Shown: positions 23,442 through 35,226, numbered from the stretch's first letter. The stretch is DNA of 64,000 nucleotides from Sanghuangporus weigelae (GCA_033182465.1 CP137318.1:3534001-3598000); one strand, 5' to 3'. A program made the numbers and translations. Notes: generated by a model not told the origin, from the sequence alone.

Positions 23442-24748
23442 ATGAAGTTTGCAGCCGTTCTATCCTACGTCCTCGTCGCGCTCGTCGCAAACGCCGTCGC
23501 TGAACCCCAATTTGGCGGTCGTCAGGGTAATGTATGTTAAGAAATCCCCTGAAACCAGATAAATCACACTCACAGATACTCAATCCGTCTTTAGGGCCGG
23601 GGAGGCTTTGGAGGCTTCGGTGGAGGCAACAATAACAACAACAATGGTAATAACGGGAATAATGGAAACAACAATGCGAACAACAATAACAACAACGGCG
23701 CGACGGGCACCGACACCGCGTCTGCTGCTGCCGCCGCCTCCTCCGCCGCCACTGCAAATAACGCGAACAACAATAACAACAACGGGAACAACAATGCGAA
23801 CAACGGGAACGCGCAGGACAGCACGACGCTCGACCCCTCCGTGATCGCGACTGGCTTTGCCGACGACGGACAAGCGACTCCCGCGGATGGACAGGTTGCT
23901 TCGCTCACGTCGACGAACAACTTCATCAACTTCTGCTTGACGGTCAACAAGCCGATCACGAACGGTCAGCAGATCCAGTCCGGCTCATGTAACCCGGCAC
24001 CGATGGGTGTGATTGCGGCGACGACGAACATGCCGTCGAGCAAGTTCGTGTTCCCGGCTAACGGCGCGACAATCCCGGCCAACCAGGCGTTCACGATCCA
24101 GATGGCGATCAACAAGATCGAGACGGGTAACTTCGTCAACGCGCAGAGCAACTACTACTCTGCACCACAGCAGGTGAACGCGCAGGGCGACATTATCGGT
24201 CACTCGCACGTTGTCGTCGAGGCGCTCGACTCGCTCGACCAGACGACCCCGCTCGACCCGACCAAGTTCGCGTTCTTCAAGGGTATCAACGGAGCTGCTC
24301 AAAACGGTGTCGTCACTGCCGATGTTACGGATGGTCTTGACGCTGGTGTCTACCGCATGGCGTCTATCAACTCTGCTGCTAACCACCAGCCGGTTCTTGT
24401 CGCTGTTGCTCAGCACGGTTCACTCGATGACATGGTCTACTTCACTGTCTCGAACGACGCAGGGGTACGTTTCTTTCAGTACTATACATTGCCTTTTTTT
24501 TACTAACGCTCCCTATGATTCAGGCTGCTAACAACACGGGCAACAACAACGGCGGGAACAACGGGGCGAACAACGGGCAAAACAACAATAATGGCGCAAA
24601 CAACGGGCAGAACAACAACAACGGCGCGAACAATGCGCAAAACAACAACAACAACGGACGAAACGGCGGGTTTGGGTTCGGTGGTGGACGCAATGGTGGA
24701 CGTGGCCGCGGCCGTGCCCTCCGCTTCGCGCGTGACGGTGCTGCCTAA
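23442..24748 (+). CDS. Secreted Asn/Gly-rich protein with conserved fungal core, function unknown
   Basis: Three exons (23442-23531, 23595-24474, 24524-24748). A clear signal peptide (MKFAAVLSYVLVALVANAVA) precedes an Asn/Gly low-complexity arm (residues about 30-95) with an Ala run. A well-ordered core of about 220 residues follows, with STNNFINFCLTVNKPITNGQ, FVFPANGATIPANQAFTIQM, DIIGHSHVVVEALDSL and QPVLVAVAQHGSLDDMVYF. A second Asn/Gly arm and an Arg/Gly tail (NGGRGRGRALRF) close the protein. The core resembles a family common in Agaricomycetes proteomes with no established function. Codons in the core are strongly C-ending, suggesting high expression. A cell-wall or extracellular-matrix role is a guess from the signal peptide and composition. 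Confidence 0.8.
24558..24660 (+). repeat. About 30-bp tandem repeat coding GANNGQNNNN
   Basis: Roughly three and a half imperfect copies of a 30-bp unit encode the Asn-rich arm in the last exon of the secreted protein. The third copy has an extra AAC codon and a Q-context change. Units differ mainly at third positions (AAC/AAT, CAA/CAG), so selection appears to keep the amino acids. Confidence 0.8.
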
Positions 24749-27600
24749 GCATGTCGCTCTCCACTCCCTTCCTCCACTTTAGCATCCTCTAATATTCCCG
24801 TGTGCATAGAGGACAATTTCATTCCTATTTTTGTTTTGTTCTTGTTTTGAATTTCGTGTCTGCCCATAATGTTTCGTTGCAATACCCTATTGCCGTCACC
24901 CCCGTTATTTATGCCGACATTCATCCCGTCCCTCCGTTCGTCCGTTCATATCCCTTGGCACTGGCTCAATCTCGTTTCGCGTTTCAATGTTTCCACGTTT
25001 TCATTTCCTTTCCCTCATGTGTTGTGTAGCCTCTTCCATACATAAACGGCCCCGGGTCGAGCCCAAAGCCTCTCTCCTCCTGTAGCAGCTTCTTGTTGAT
25101 AATCGAACTTGAGGTGGTTAGGATCCTTTTTCCTCATTTATTTTCTTTGACTTTCCGTTCGAGCTTTCTTTTGTGTGATATTTTTAGCCTTCGCCTTCGC
25201 CTTCGCCATCGCCATGGGATTGGATCCAGGACTAAGACTGGGACTGAGACCGACTACTAAACTCTCCTCATTGCATCAATTTGTTTTCCTCGCCACCGCA
25301 TACATCCGGCATGATCTTTCTTTCCTCTTTCATATCCTCTTCTTTCTCTATCTTTTCCCGCATGTACATACCAGCGGATCGAAATTCAGGGGGACTTCGG
25401 GAGTAAAAATAACTTTTTCTTATTTGCATCTTCAGCTTTGTTTGAAGTCGAGTCCGAGTAAGAGTAAGAGGATTTCAGATCTCAGCATTACATGGGTTCG
25501 AGTCGCTTTCTCTGCCCTCAAAGCACTTTCAAAGGTTTCCGTCTGTCTCGCACGGCTTCCCACTTCACTCGACAAAAACCTGTGCATTGCAATAACCTCC
25601 TTTCGGAGGAACTATCCCCCCGTTGGGAGGGGGAACCGCTGCTCACCCACCCAAATCCGATACGACGACTCCTGGTCGCAGGCTTCCGACGAAGTTACCC
25701 CCGCCCTCGGGAGTCAAAGGAATGGATACTGGAAACGTGAGTATGTATATATTAGGAATATTTTGTTCTAGTTGTTGGGAAGGGAAATGGAAACAGAAAT
25801 GCCTTCTGATACGCTGCGCGCAGTATTCTCGGTATCGGTAAGTGAGCGGGCGGCCGAATCCCGGCCACTCGGCATGGCTGAGGTATTGACAAGACGGCGG
25901 GCATTTGCATATGCCGTATGTTTTTTCTTCTCATCACACCGATTTATGTTCGAGTTCTATTTGTATGAGAAAGAGAAAGAGTGAGTGACGGTTGTGCTGT
26001 GAGTCTGGGCTGAGGTCTTTGCAAAGTTGTCCGTAAATTCTTTTAGAGTTACAGACTCGGTGGATTTGGTCTATTTCCTCACGCTCTCCCGTTGGAAACG
26101 CTCTCCGATACAGCAAAGATTTCGGTAACGACTAAGAAGGTGGCAGACCACTCAGTATGGGGTATACATACCATATGTTTTCTTCTATCAGGGCTTGTAA
26201 AAAGGTTACTTGAACGAATGAAAAATGAGTGAAGAGTGAAATAGGACAGAGCTGTAGGTTCCGTAGTAAGAATTTCGGAACCCAATATCAATCCTACATA
26301 GGCTTAGCCAGCGGAATTATTACTGTGATTCTGGATCCATCTACAAGTGTCTGGAAAGTCGTCCGTCAGTTTTTCATTGAACTTTGTAATCGGTAGATTG
26401 GTCTATTTATATTTCTTCCTTATTCTTTTCCGCAGTAGTTCCAATTTTACTACTTGCTTTCTGTGGAATGACGCTGGATGCGGAAGCGCAAGAGTATAGT
26501 GATTCATATGTTTTACGTTTTGTATCTCCTTGTGCTTCTCAAAGGAGGGAAGGAGAGGAAAGTCCGCGTGTGTGATGTGAAATGAGTATTGTGCAGACAG
26601 TGTATATTACAGAATACAAAAAGCGAAGAAGAATATGTGAGAGGTAGCGAGAGCGGAAGTGAGATCATCAGCATCATGAACAAGGAACGGTGATAGATAA
26701 GTGGACGAAAAGATTTGAAACCAAGATATGAGCATGAATGATGAGAAGAACGTCGCCGAAGATGCGTCAGGCGCAGAATCCATCCAACGTTTGAGGGGGC
26801 AGCTACTGAATGGTTGATTCGTTGGTTGATGGACGGTTTGATTGATGGTTGAGCGTTGAACAGACATTTGTTGGTTGATCAGTGAGGAGGAAATCCAGGA
26901 AATCCAAGAAATCCGAAATCAGCGGCACAATAACCGAAAGGTTTCGATGCAACAGAAAGACAGAAAGGCGAATGAACCACGTGGGGGAAGGTGGAGAAAG
27001 TCCTGTTCTGCTGTTGTTGTCGCCATCGTCAGTTAAGGTTATCAGTCAACGACGACCAGCACCACGCTGTTCCTGCTCATCCTCAGACTCTTCGTCATCG
27101 CCATCGGCAGGGCAACCACACCCCGAGATCGACCCGCATTTCCACGCCCACCACTGTTTGTCCGTCACGGAGCGAGACGTGATTTCCCCGAGTCGTTAGT
27201 GCCCGTGCGGGCAAGTTTTCAAGGAAAAAGGCACAACGCGGACGTCGACCAAAATAGCCATCGCCAAAGATTTTTGATTTGAAGATCGCACCGAATTGTA
27301 ATGGTTTATTTTTGGAGCAAAAGGCACCGCGCGTAGCATCCCCGGTGAGTGAGAAAAAAATAGGCACAAATGAGTTAGCAACGCGAAGGCGCAAGGAATG
27401 ATCAGAAAAGGACATAGAACGGAAGGAGAAAAGAAGAAAAGGATGAGAATATAAAAATAGGCACGGCCTAATTGACGATGGAGTGCAAGTGGTTACCAAT
27501 GGGCCCACTTGACCTTGCTCTCGGCGAGCTCGGACAGCGCTCAATAGTAGTTATCATCATCATTCATGCAGCCGAATAATAACAAAAGACCGAAAGATCC
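24749..27600. other. Gene-poor 2.85-kb stretch
   Basis: No conserved gene was found. It holds the 3' flank of the secreted-protein gene; a CTTCGC hexamer run at 25188-25212 that creates a fake Phe/Ala ORF; an imperfect GAAATCC repeat near 26887-26920; and TTGATGGTTGA-like direct repeats at about 26810-26880. Open frames here mostly lack ATG starts. One ATG-initiated ORF (26607-26867, minus) is listed separately at low confidence. Confidence 0.55.
26607..26867 (-). CDS. Possible small ORF, 86 codons, unknown
   Basis: An ATG-initiated ORF with a polar N-terminal part (NQTVHQPTNQPF, encoded by the TTGATGG-type repeats) and a hydrophobic second half (SSFMLISWFQIFSSTYL, SHIFFFAFCIL). It has no family resemblance. 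The N-terminal part coincides with simple repeats, which argues for chance. Listed only because nothing else occupies this stretch. Confidence 0.12.
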   Translation of the reverse strand: MSVQRSTINQTVHQPTNQPFSSCPLKRWMDSAPDASSATFFSSFMLISWFQIFSSTYLSPFLVHDADDLTSALATSHIFFFAFCIL

Positions 27601-28729
27601 TCAGATCCTCGTTGCAACAAGCAACAATGTCAGAAAAACAAATGTTCCGAGCTCCAGAAAAGCGGAGATAATAAACAGAGTTGCGAAAGATCTCCGGGGA
27701 GGGGATAGAGACAGCGACAGATGTATAAAAATAAAAACAACAAAGAGAAGGAGAGACGCACGTATCCATTGAAGAGCCTCCAGGGCCACGGCCCAAAGAC
27801 ATCCACGTCCTCGCGCACGGGTGAGGGGCGGGAACCACGCCCTGATAACGATGACGACGAAGTTTCCCCTTCTTCCTCTGGATTTAGATCTCCATAAAGC
27901 CTCCGCGTACGCGCACTGAGGCGCGAGGCCGGCGCATGTAACAACGGAGCACGTTCTCCGGAATCTGTGTTATTCTTAGGTCGGGTTCTTGTTATTCTGG
28001 GAGGACTAATAGGCGGAACAACGCCTGTTGCGAGCGGTCTTCGCGGTCGGGGACGTTGTCGTTTGCTCTTCAGAAGTGCAGAGATCGGATATGTTGGTCG
28101 GGAGACGGACTCGTCGGGTGTGTACCGGAGAGGAGCAGAGATAGAAGAGCATGGGGATGATTCGGAATCGACGGAGCCCGTAGAGTTTCTTCTTGGCTGA
28201 GAACGGTACGGAGAATGGTGATGATGATGCATGCCGGAGGCTATCCGAACGCGAGAGCGGAACCGGACACGGAAGCTCGGTTTAGGAGGAGGATCTTGTG
28301 TCGGGTCCCGACTGGGTGATCTCGACACGGAATGTTCAATATAGCTATCCCGCATTGTTGTTGATGGCGGGTCTACTACGTGAACTTCTCCTTGGGATGG
28401 TAGGTGAAGGTGAAGTGCATTATTCGGCGAGATGCCCATAACGTTGATGTCTGACTCTGCTTCTGGCGGTACGTCGTAGATTAACTCTGCATGTATCTCA
28501 TCGTTGTCTTTGATCCTATTTCTGTCGCGGCCACTATACCTTTGATCATGCAAGACATCATCAACATCATGCAGAGTACTTCCATGCGAGCTCTGAACTG
28601 GATAAAGGTAGAATTCAAGCTCAGCGGAACAAAAGTCGATCCGGTCAAGGGATAAACAGATGAACACACACCTGTAGTGGAGTCCTGATCATGACTGTTT
28701 ACCATGTCAGACTCAGAACTTCGCTTCAT
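27601..28729 (-). CDS. Unknown Arg/Pro/Ser-rich protein, possibly tail-anchored
   Basis: The model joins exons 28672-28729, 27762-28597 and, tentatively, 27601-27651, for 314 residues. The central part is disordered with basic patches (RVRFRSRVRIASG, HHHHHSPYR, KSKRQRPRPRR) and acidic serine runs (EEEGETSSSSLSG). The conserved-looking end of exon 2 is DVFGPWPWRLFNGY. Splicing GTGCGT to an acceptor at 27652 keeps the frame and adds LGTFVFLTLLLVATRI, a plausible C-terminal membrane anchor. Reading through the intron instead gives a longer hydrophobic tail. The function is not recognised. The long exon 2 frame is well supported; the 3' exon is uncertain. Confidence 0.5.
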
Positions 28730-29633
28730 AATCGACCTCAAGCCTTTTCACCCTGGCATGGTAGATTGTAGATAACACATAGAACGGCCCGAGAGGCCTC
28801 GGTGACGACCCGATGTCTCAACGCCAAGGAACCCTCCACGAATTTAAGTTAGCATTGGAAACGGCGTCACGTGATGTCCACCATAGGTATCTAAACAAAA
28901 AAGTTTTTTATCTAGGTTGGATGCGTAGATAGAGAAATTTCTATTAGACACTCTTTTACAGGATAGCTTTGGACTGGAGAAAAAAGGAATAAGTACTTGC
29001 CTAGTGATATTATATCTTCTTGGTCAGTGAGCTACTTCTCTTGATGGAGACATTACTGAAGGGTAACTGTAATTCAACAAGTCTAAGCTCAGATAGTAGT
29101 ATTCTCAGCAGATTTGAGAATTATACGACTATGTGCCATTTCATCTGAATCTTGAGGTGGCCACATATGTCATCAAGAGCAAACAAAGCAAGGAAAACAA
29201 TCCAAAAACAATGTAGAAATATCAAACAGGAAGGACTTCTTAGAGGGAGCAGAGACTGAAGTTCTCTTATTTATTTTCGGATTTCCTCATAGTATACTCA
29301 CAGGTAGCACTCCGGAGTGGACGAAATCAACTTACGACTATGAAACCTGTTGCATGCCATATTTGTTGTGCGTTGAACCAAGCAAATGGCTATAAGATTG
29401 CACAGCCCTTGAATAATGCATGTGAATCAAGACCGTTCGTTTGTTCAGTAGTCTCAGATCTTCTATTGACTATAAACCGGAATGTGTTTTCTCGTTTTCA
29501 ATCCTGTAGCGCGTTGTTTGGCCCGTATTTACAATCTTTCCCAATTTAGCATTGCCATGATCAGCACCCACCCGCAAAAGTCAATTGTCAGACCGAAGCA
29601 CCGTCACGTCTTGGCCACGACCTCCAACCAACG
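28730..29633. other. Divergent intergenic region, unknown protein / E2 gene
   Basis: About 900 bp, AT-rich, between divergent start codons. It contains a CACGTG E-box-like hexamer near 28868. An ORF of 69 codons at 29340-29549 (plus strand) has an ATG but no motif. Nothing else recognised. Confidence 0.5.
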
Positions 29634-30811
29634 ATGAGCAGCATCTCGGTTAGACGGCTGCAGAAAGAGCTCCGAGAAATCAACAAAGATTGCCCACAAG
29701 GTTCATCTCGTTTTATTTGGACCTCGATGTGAATGTTCTGTTGAATATCTTGGATATTCATCTTGATCAGGCATCAAGCTCGAGAGGGCTGATGATTTCG
29801 AGACTTGGTATTTGACTCTGGAGGTGCTCGGAGAGAGCTTATACAAGGTGCGTTAGCTACCCCGGTTTTTCCATTGTCTGAAGTGCTGAAACGTCGACGC
29901 GTTGTACGCGTAGGGCGAGACGTTCATGCTCAAGTTCCGATTTGATGCCCAATACCCGATCTCGTCCCCGAGCGTGACATTCGTGGCGGACGACAAATAC
30001 CAGCCTCCCTTACACACGGTGCGTAACCCTCAGAGTAATCGTTCTCGTGCACAGCAAACTGACTTTTTTTTTTGGTTCAGCATGTTTATTCGAATGGACA
30101 TGTGAGCTTGTGACTCCGATGCTCTCTGTACTCTTCCTGTCACTTACCTGTTCTGACTTGCGATAGATCTGCGCGAATATCCTCGGAGATGGATGGTCAC
30201 CTGTGCTCAGCGTGAGCGCTGTTTGTATATCGCTACAGAGTATGCTTGCTTCGTCCCGGGTGAGTTCTCTCATCCTGAATATCCTGAATGTTTTCCCTCT
30301 TCTTACTTCTCCCTTATCTTTTTCTTGCCTTCGATTTCGGTTCCGTATCCCGCATTCCATGTTGCGTTCCGTATCGTCCTCAATTCGTGTTGATTCTTTT
30401 CGGCTCCGCGTTATCAGAAAAAAGAACGGTGAGTGCTTAGATCTAATGCATACGCGTTTCTTCTTGGATTTCTTTCATCGGATATTGATAATGATGCTGG
30501 TATCGTCCCGCAGGCCCGAGGGAAACGACCGATACGTGCAGTATGCTCCCGACGACCCGAAGAAGGTGAGCACTATTCACTTACATAATAAGTCCACTAG
30601 TTTTTGTTGATGTAATTGATGTTGCTCTTTTGGTGTAGTCGAGATTTGTGTATGAAGGTATGCATCTAATTCTGGACTTTCATAAGTTTACATTGCTGAC
30701 CTCGATCTCGACACTGTACATTTCCTAGATGATAGGTAAGCTTTGAATCTCATGCAGCTGCCATCAAGTTAGAGTTAACAACTTGTTCTTCGTTGTGAAT
30801 ACAGTGTATAG
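29634..30811 (+). CDS. Ubiquitin-conjugating enzyme E2, UBE2W/Ubc16 type
   Basis: E2 enzyme; UBE2W-type E2s attach ubiquitin to the alpha-amino group of disordered N-termini. Ten exons: 29634-29700, 29771-29847, 29914-30018, 30081-30101, 30167-30259, 30418-30428, 30514-30565, 30639-30657, 30729-30735, 30805-30811. They total 459 nt, giving 152 residues, the UBE2W length (151 in human). Visible: SSISVRRLQKELREINKDCP, YPISSPSVTFV, the HVYSNGHICANILGDGWSP active site with catalytic Cys after HI, LSVSAVCISLQSMLAS, and a flexible tail ending YEDDSV in place of the canonical C-terminal helices. The end resembles the acidic UBE2W tail. Exons 6, 9 and 10 are only 11, 7 and 7 nt of coding sequence, and without them the conserved end is lost. 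Confidence 0.88.
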
Positions 30812-31416
30812 AATCTGGGAGGTCTCCTTGCTTGTGCTATGCAGGGCTCGTTTGACCGAACGCTCATCTACCAGACTAGTCTGTGATCTGTCAGGATTAC
30901 AAGTACATGCTTCTTGACGAAGACTTTTCTGCCCGTTCTTTTGGTCGGTTCGTCTACGCGTTCAACCTCTCCCGCCGTTTGTTGCTGCTGTTTTTGATCT
31001 GTTATCTTGTTGTCCTGTTAACTTAGTACTTCCATACCAGACAGTATATCTGCAAATCTTGTACTAAATAGATCTCTCTGTCCAAAGATTGTTGTTCAAA
31101 AGCTACATTACTTTCAATATGGCCTGCAGAGCGTTTGCGAGAGCTTGGGGAGTTATACAGGCGTAGCTATTTAGACTTCGCTCGTCGGTTTGTGTACATA
31201 AATTTCCGAAGATTGCTGAATCAAGCCCCAAAACGTTTCAAGAATAAAAGAGAGGGAAAGCACAGAGTAGAGGGGATCCGAATTGGGAGGACGAACGGAA
31301 GGAGAAAAAGAATCCAATTAGAAACAGCCAAACAGCATACGAAAACGGGGAGGATCTTTGCGAAAACGAAGGAAACAAATCCCAACATGAAAGATTTCTC
31401 ATTGATTTCACGATCG
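30812..31416. other. Convergent intergenic region E2 / copper-fist gene
   Basis: About 600 bp holding both 3' flanks. It is AT-rich with no conserved reading frame. Open frames near 31135-31491 on the plus strand start at non-canonical codons and overlap the copper-fist 3' end in antisense. Confidence 0.55.
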
Positions 31417-33293
31417 CTAAGGCCGAGCACAGCACGACCTCGGTGCCGGAGCATCGTGTACAACGGTTGGAGATCGAGGGGTATCATCTAGCGACTTTCG
31501 AGCAAAACTTACTGACGGTGATAACCTCGGACCATCCCTCAAAACACTGGCTTCACGACTATCCTCACCACCATCCTCGTTATTATCTTTCTCGCCATCA
31601 TCCATGCAGCTTCCATCACACTTGTCACCGCATCCGCATCCGTCTTCAGGGCAACCGCATCGACCTGCGCAGCATTCTTCGAGTTTGGGGATGCGGACGA
31701 GACCGAAGGCGCGAGGACGTTCTTCGTCTTCTTTGTCCAAGTTGGCTGAACTCTCAGTCATTCCTCGACGACGGTTGAATAGACCCCTAGGATATATAGT
31801 GACATTTGTCGGATCGAGACTCGGACGATTCTGTGCGGGCGGTGCAGGAAGCGAAGCTGCTCGGGCATAGAAAGCCGCAAGATAAGACGGAGTGGGTGGT
31901 GCCTGAGAAGTCGATGGTACACCCGGCATACTGCTCAGCGGAGGAAGCTCAATACCACCATCATAATCAACGCAAGTAGAGCAATCGTCAGCACAATGCG
32001 CGTCATGCTGTCCGTGTATCACGGAAGGCACAGTCGAGGGACCCGCTTCGGGAGGGTCATCAACCCACGAAGGCCGGGATGTGGGAGCCGGACCGTGTAA
32101 TTCGCATCCAGCACATTCGCAGCGAGTACCGCAGCAGCAGTGAGAACCGTCCACGTCGCCGCTCGTGGCATGTGCGTCAGCCAATCCTGTGCTGACTTCC
32201 GTTCTCGCGACCGCGTTTGAGCTTGCATGAAGAATGGATGGCAGTGTCGGTGCTGGTACATATGGGCATGAAGATGCGGAAGATGACCAAGATGTAGTGT
32301 GCGTTTCTGGCAGTGCCGGCGCTATTGGACGGAATGCCTTAGGAATTGTTTTATCAACGTCAGACGGATTTCCCTCCGGAGGAACGGGAGAAGATCGAGG
32401 CGACCGTTTTCTCTTTGGCGTTCCAGATGTACGTGATTCCGCCTTCTGATCAATATCAATGTGCACATTGGTGTCAGCTTTCTCAGCAGATAAGGCTTGG
32501 TTCATTTGCTTGTGAATCGTTGGAGCAAATTGAGAAGGAGTCGCAGGAGCACAACATGCAGCGACAAGCGCCAGAGCGGACAATCCATCGTTGAAGATTG
32601 CTGGGTCGACCGGTCTCCTCAGACGGGGTTCTGATCTGATGCTTGAATCGACTGCTCGAGGGCGACATTTGCAATTGTAGACGTCCCTGCAATGGCAGGG
32701 GTTTAACAGGGCATCCACTATTGCTGATGTTAGCAAGAAGAAAGATGAATGAACTGTGTGAGCCGACCTGGCTGCTTAGGCACGTTCGCCTCCATAAATG
32801 TAGAGCTTGATGCCTTCAAGGCGTCTTTGAGACCGTTCGGGAGAGTTGGAATGGTAGGGATGAAGCGCTTCCCTGTTCATTGTCAATGAGGACTTTTCGC
32901 TGGCCGAAGTGATGAAAGACGTACCCTGCTTTCTCTTCCCTTCCACAATCGAAGGAGTTGCGTCCGTACTCTTTTCTGAATCACAGGTACACTTTGCATG
33001 GATCCTTCGCGACAGACGTGCTTCCCTACACCTTTCGCACTGCGAGACTGGTCGACCTTTCTTCTTTATTTCATAGAGGGGACGATCATTGTGATGACAG
33101 CTTGAGGAGCGGTGGCCTTTGATGCAAGATTCGCTAAGATTTGTTACGTCGTGAATTCCATGAGCTTTAGACAACAAGAGTAGGCTACCAACCATGCATA
33201 CTTCTTGGAGTTGACGTAGACCTGATAAGACAAAGCTTGTATTCAGCAAACCGTCCCAGAGAATGGAAGATGGCACTTACCATCAGGCGAGCA
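31417..33293 (-). CDS. Copper-fist transcription factor (Cuf1/Mac1/Ace1 type)
   Basis: DNA-binding regulator of copper and iron genes. Exons (minus order) 33291-33293, 33193-33221, 32925-33133, 32768-32872, 31417-32723 total 1653 nt, 550 residues. The first exon is only the ATG. The spliced N-terminus is MVYVNSKKYACESCIKGHRS, then SSCHHNDRPLYEIKKKGRP. It places zinc ligands at C11, C14, C23 and H25 and the minor-groove KGRP motif, exactly as in the copper fist. Cys-rich clusters follow: NPCHCRDVYNCKCRP, CCCGTRCECAGC, and near the end CCAGRCGCPEDGCGCGDKC, the last resembling the copper-sensing C-motif of Mac1/Cuf1. Those motifs suggest metal sensing; whether it activates or represses is not visible. 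It is divergent from ISA1 across 1.9 kb. Confidence 0.93.
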
Positions 33294-35226
33294 TAAGTCT
33301 AAGAGACGGTGAGGGACGGAGGGAGAGACGGAGTGGTGAGTGCGATCAGGCGGTATTTAGAGAAGCTGAAGAAGCCTGTGGCATTGCTGCGTGAGTTGTG
33401 ATGCGTGACGCGTGACCCTAATTCACTCTGTTTTACGTCAACTCCGCACGGTCGTAACGGATTTAGCACTACAGTGCCGCGCTTGCAACAAAGTCGCGAA
33501 ACAGTCGATGCTTGGTTTCATTCAGCCAGTATCAATATTCGTCGTTTTTTTGGCGCCTATAGAGGTGCTTAAAAAATGAAGCGACTAACTCGTGAGCTTC
33601 CGCCTCAGATTGAAACCAAAAAAAATTGACGCACTTGCGACAGCGCAAACAGGGGTCATGGTATTGATGTTGTTGGCACTCGATTTGTTCTGGACCTTGT
33701 GGATGAACAGATTTATCAGATCTTTGCGCGGTTTGTGCGCGAAGGAACGGCCCCCGATGTTCCACGCGTGCGCGCTGTATATCTCATCAGAACCGCGGGG
33801 CACCAGTGAGGCATTTAACATACCGAAGCAGCGAATTGGCCTCGTGAACAACCTTATTCAGTTTGAAATGACGAGATGAATTACGGTTCGATAAAAGGAG
33901 TGGGAAGAGAGACGTTTGTGCCATTTGGACATGGTAAGTTCTAGCGTTCCTCAGCAGTCCTGTTGAAGACAAAAATCTCGATTGCGGTAATCTCTAAGGT
34001 TAGCTGAAATCAGCTTCCGCAAGCGTCAATAGAAATGCAAAGTGGCAGAAGTGCGCTAGGTGATAGCACCTGACGTACCCATCTAACATACCCGCGTTTC
34101 CGATAGCACTGATACCGTGTAAATTTGTTAAACCCAGAAGTGAACTGTCTCCACTTCAATTGTAAGGCCAAATGACAGTGATTTGAGAGTCTTCCCGCCG
34201 CTGATATGACCTTAGGCGGTTGATGTAAATTCATTGAGACCAGTAGAGGCCTCCAAGCACGTTCTTCATCATAGCGATCCCATTCGCCGCGTTCACATTG
34301 ATATCCTCGCCTGGGCAGGTTCGTAATCTGAATAAGACGGACTCGAAAAGCCAACCCAACATCAATTTGCTTCCGGATGACATCTGCGCTTGATCATGAT
34401 GCTGAGAACTCCAGTTCTAGCGGTTCTATCTGACAAATCTTAAGCCATCAATCTCCAGCAATTGATACGTCGTTCATCGAAAGGCGACACAACTTGCTTA
34501 CTATGTATGAAGACAAGGACATGATATCTATCTCGCCCAGAATTGTAGTCATCAGCATTAATATTTACCAATATAAAGACTAAAGCATGACATACAACGG
34601 AACACTATGACTGAGCAGCAGCAGCGCTCATGCAATACCTCGTGACAGATTCATAGGTGACGCACACGTAGCGTTTCAGTGTCGCATATGCGTTTCATCG
34701 GACAAAGTGAAAGCAGCGGCCAAAGACGATGGCAGGAAAGCATGTACTGTACTGATATGTGCCGTAGGGATCAAGCAGTTTATATACCAGTCACCCCAGT
34801 CGCTTGGAGATCAGCTTCGCACAGTCTGGCATGCACGAAGGAACGCCGAGGAAAATACCGTCGGTGAACATGTCGGACATTCAGAGGACCGAAGATCCTT
34901 ATCGACTTTTCAAATCAAAAGGTGAAAAACCAAGCTTACGAGTATAAAACGTAAGCTTGAGCCAATTTCGCTCCTTGAGATCGGCAGGCATTCCCCATTA
35001 AGAAAGTGACTCTCACGCATAATAAAATGCGCATGATTGGACTTTGGGGAAAAGTTGATCCGGACAATTCCGGCACCGGTGCCCCATCGGTCTTGTTTGT
35101 TTTGGCCAGGTCACTCCACTGCAAATCAAAATCGTCACTGTGACCGTGCTTGGTCAGAACTCATCCTTTGGTCTTTGTCCTTCAACGGTTCTCCTCCTGT
35201 TGTCACCTTAGACTGCGAGTTCGACG
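33294..35226. other. Divergent 1.9-kb intergenic region, copper-fist gene / ISA1
   Basis: It must contain both promoters. The 12-mer GTGACGCGTGAC lies at 33405-33416, about 110 bases upstream of the copper-fist ATG. Several 60-115 codon open stretches (for example 33532-33879 and 34010-34354) begin at non-ATG codons and show no family. They could be chance or a decayed gene. I did not find a convincing copper-response element (TTTGCTC-like). Confidence 0.5.
33405..33416. promoter_or_regulatory. GTGACGCGTGAC element upstream of the copper-fist gene
   Basis: Exact match to the 12-mer at 21621-21632 in the ARO2/SAP30-like promoter, with an ACGCGT core and near-palindromic arms. The function is inferred only from promoter position and recurrence. 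Confidence 0.3.

Noticed and set aside
25491-25505. GGTTCGAGTC, resembling a tRNA T-loop
   Set aside because: No matching acceptor, D-arm or anticodon arm could be paired around it.
25175-25771. 198-codon plus-strand open frame with Phe/Ala repeats
   Set aside because: Starts at TTG and its first part is encoded by a CTTCGC simple repeat; no ATG and no family resemblance.
27095-27544. 149-codon minus-strand open frame downstream of the unknown Arg/Pro-rich gene
   Set aside because: Starts at TTG and could not be joined in phase to the upstream gene by GT-AG splicing; no motif.
34010-34354. 114-codon minus-strand open frame in the copper-fist/ISA1 intergenic region, considered as a transposon or gene relic
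   Set aside because: No ATG start, no recognisable domain, and no terminal repeats or target duplications seen nearby.
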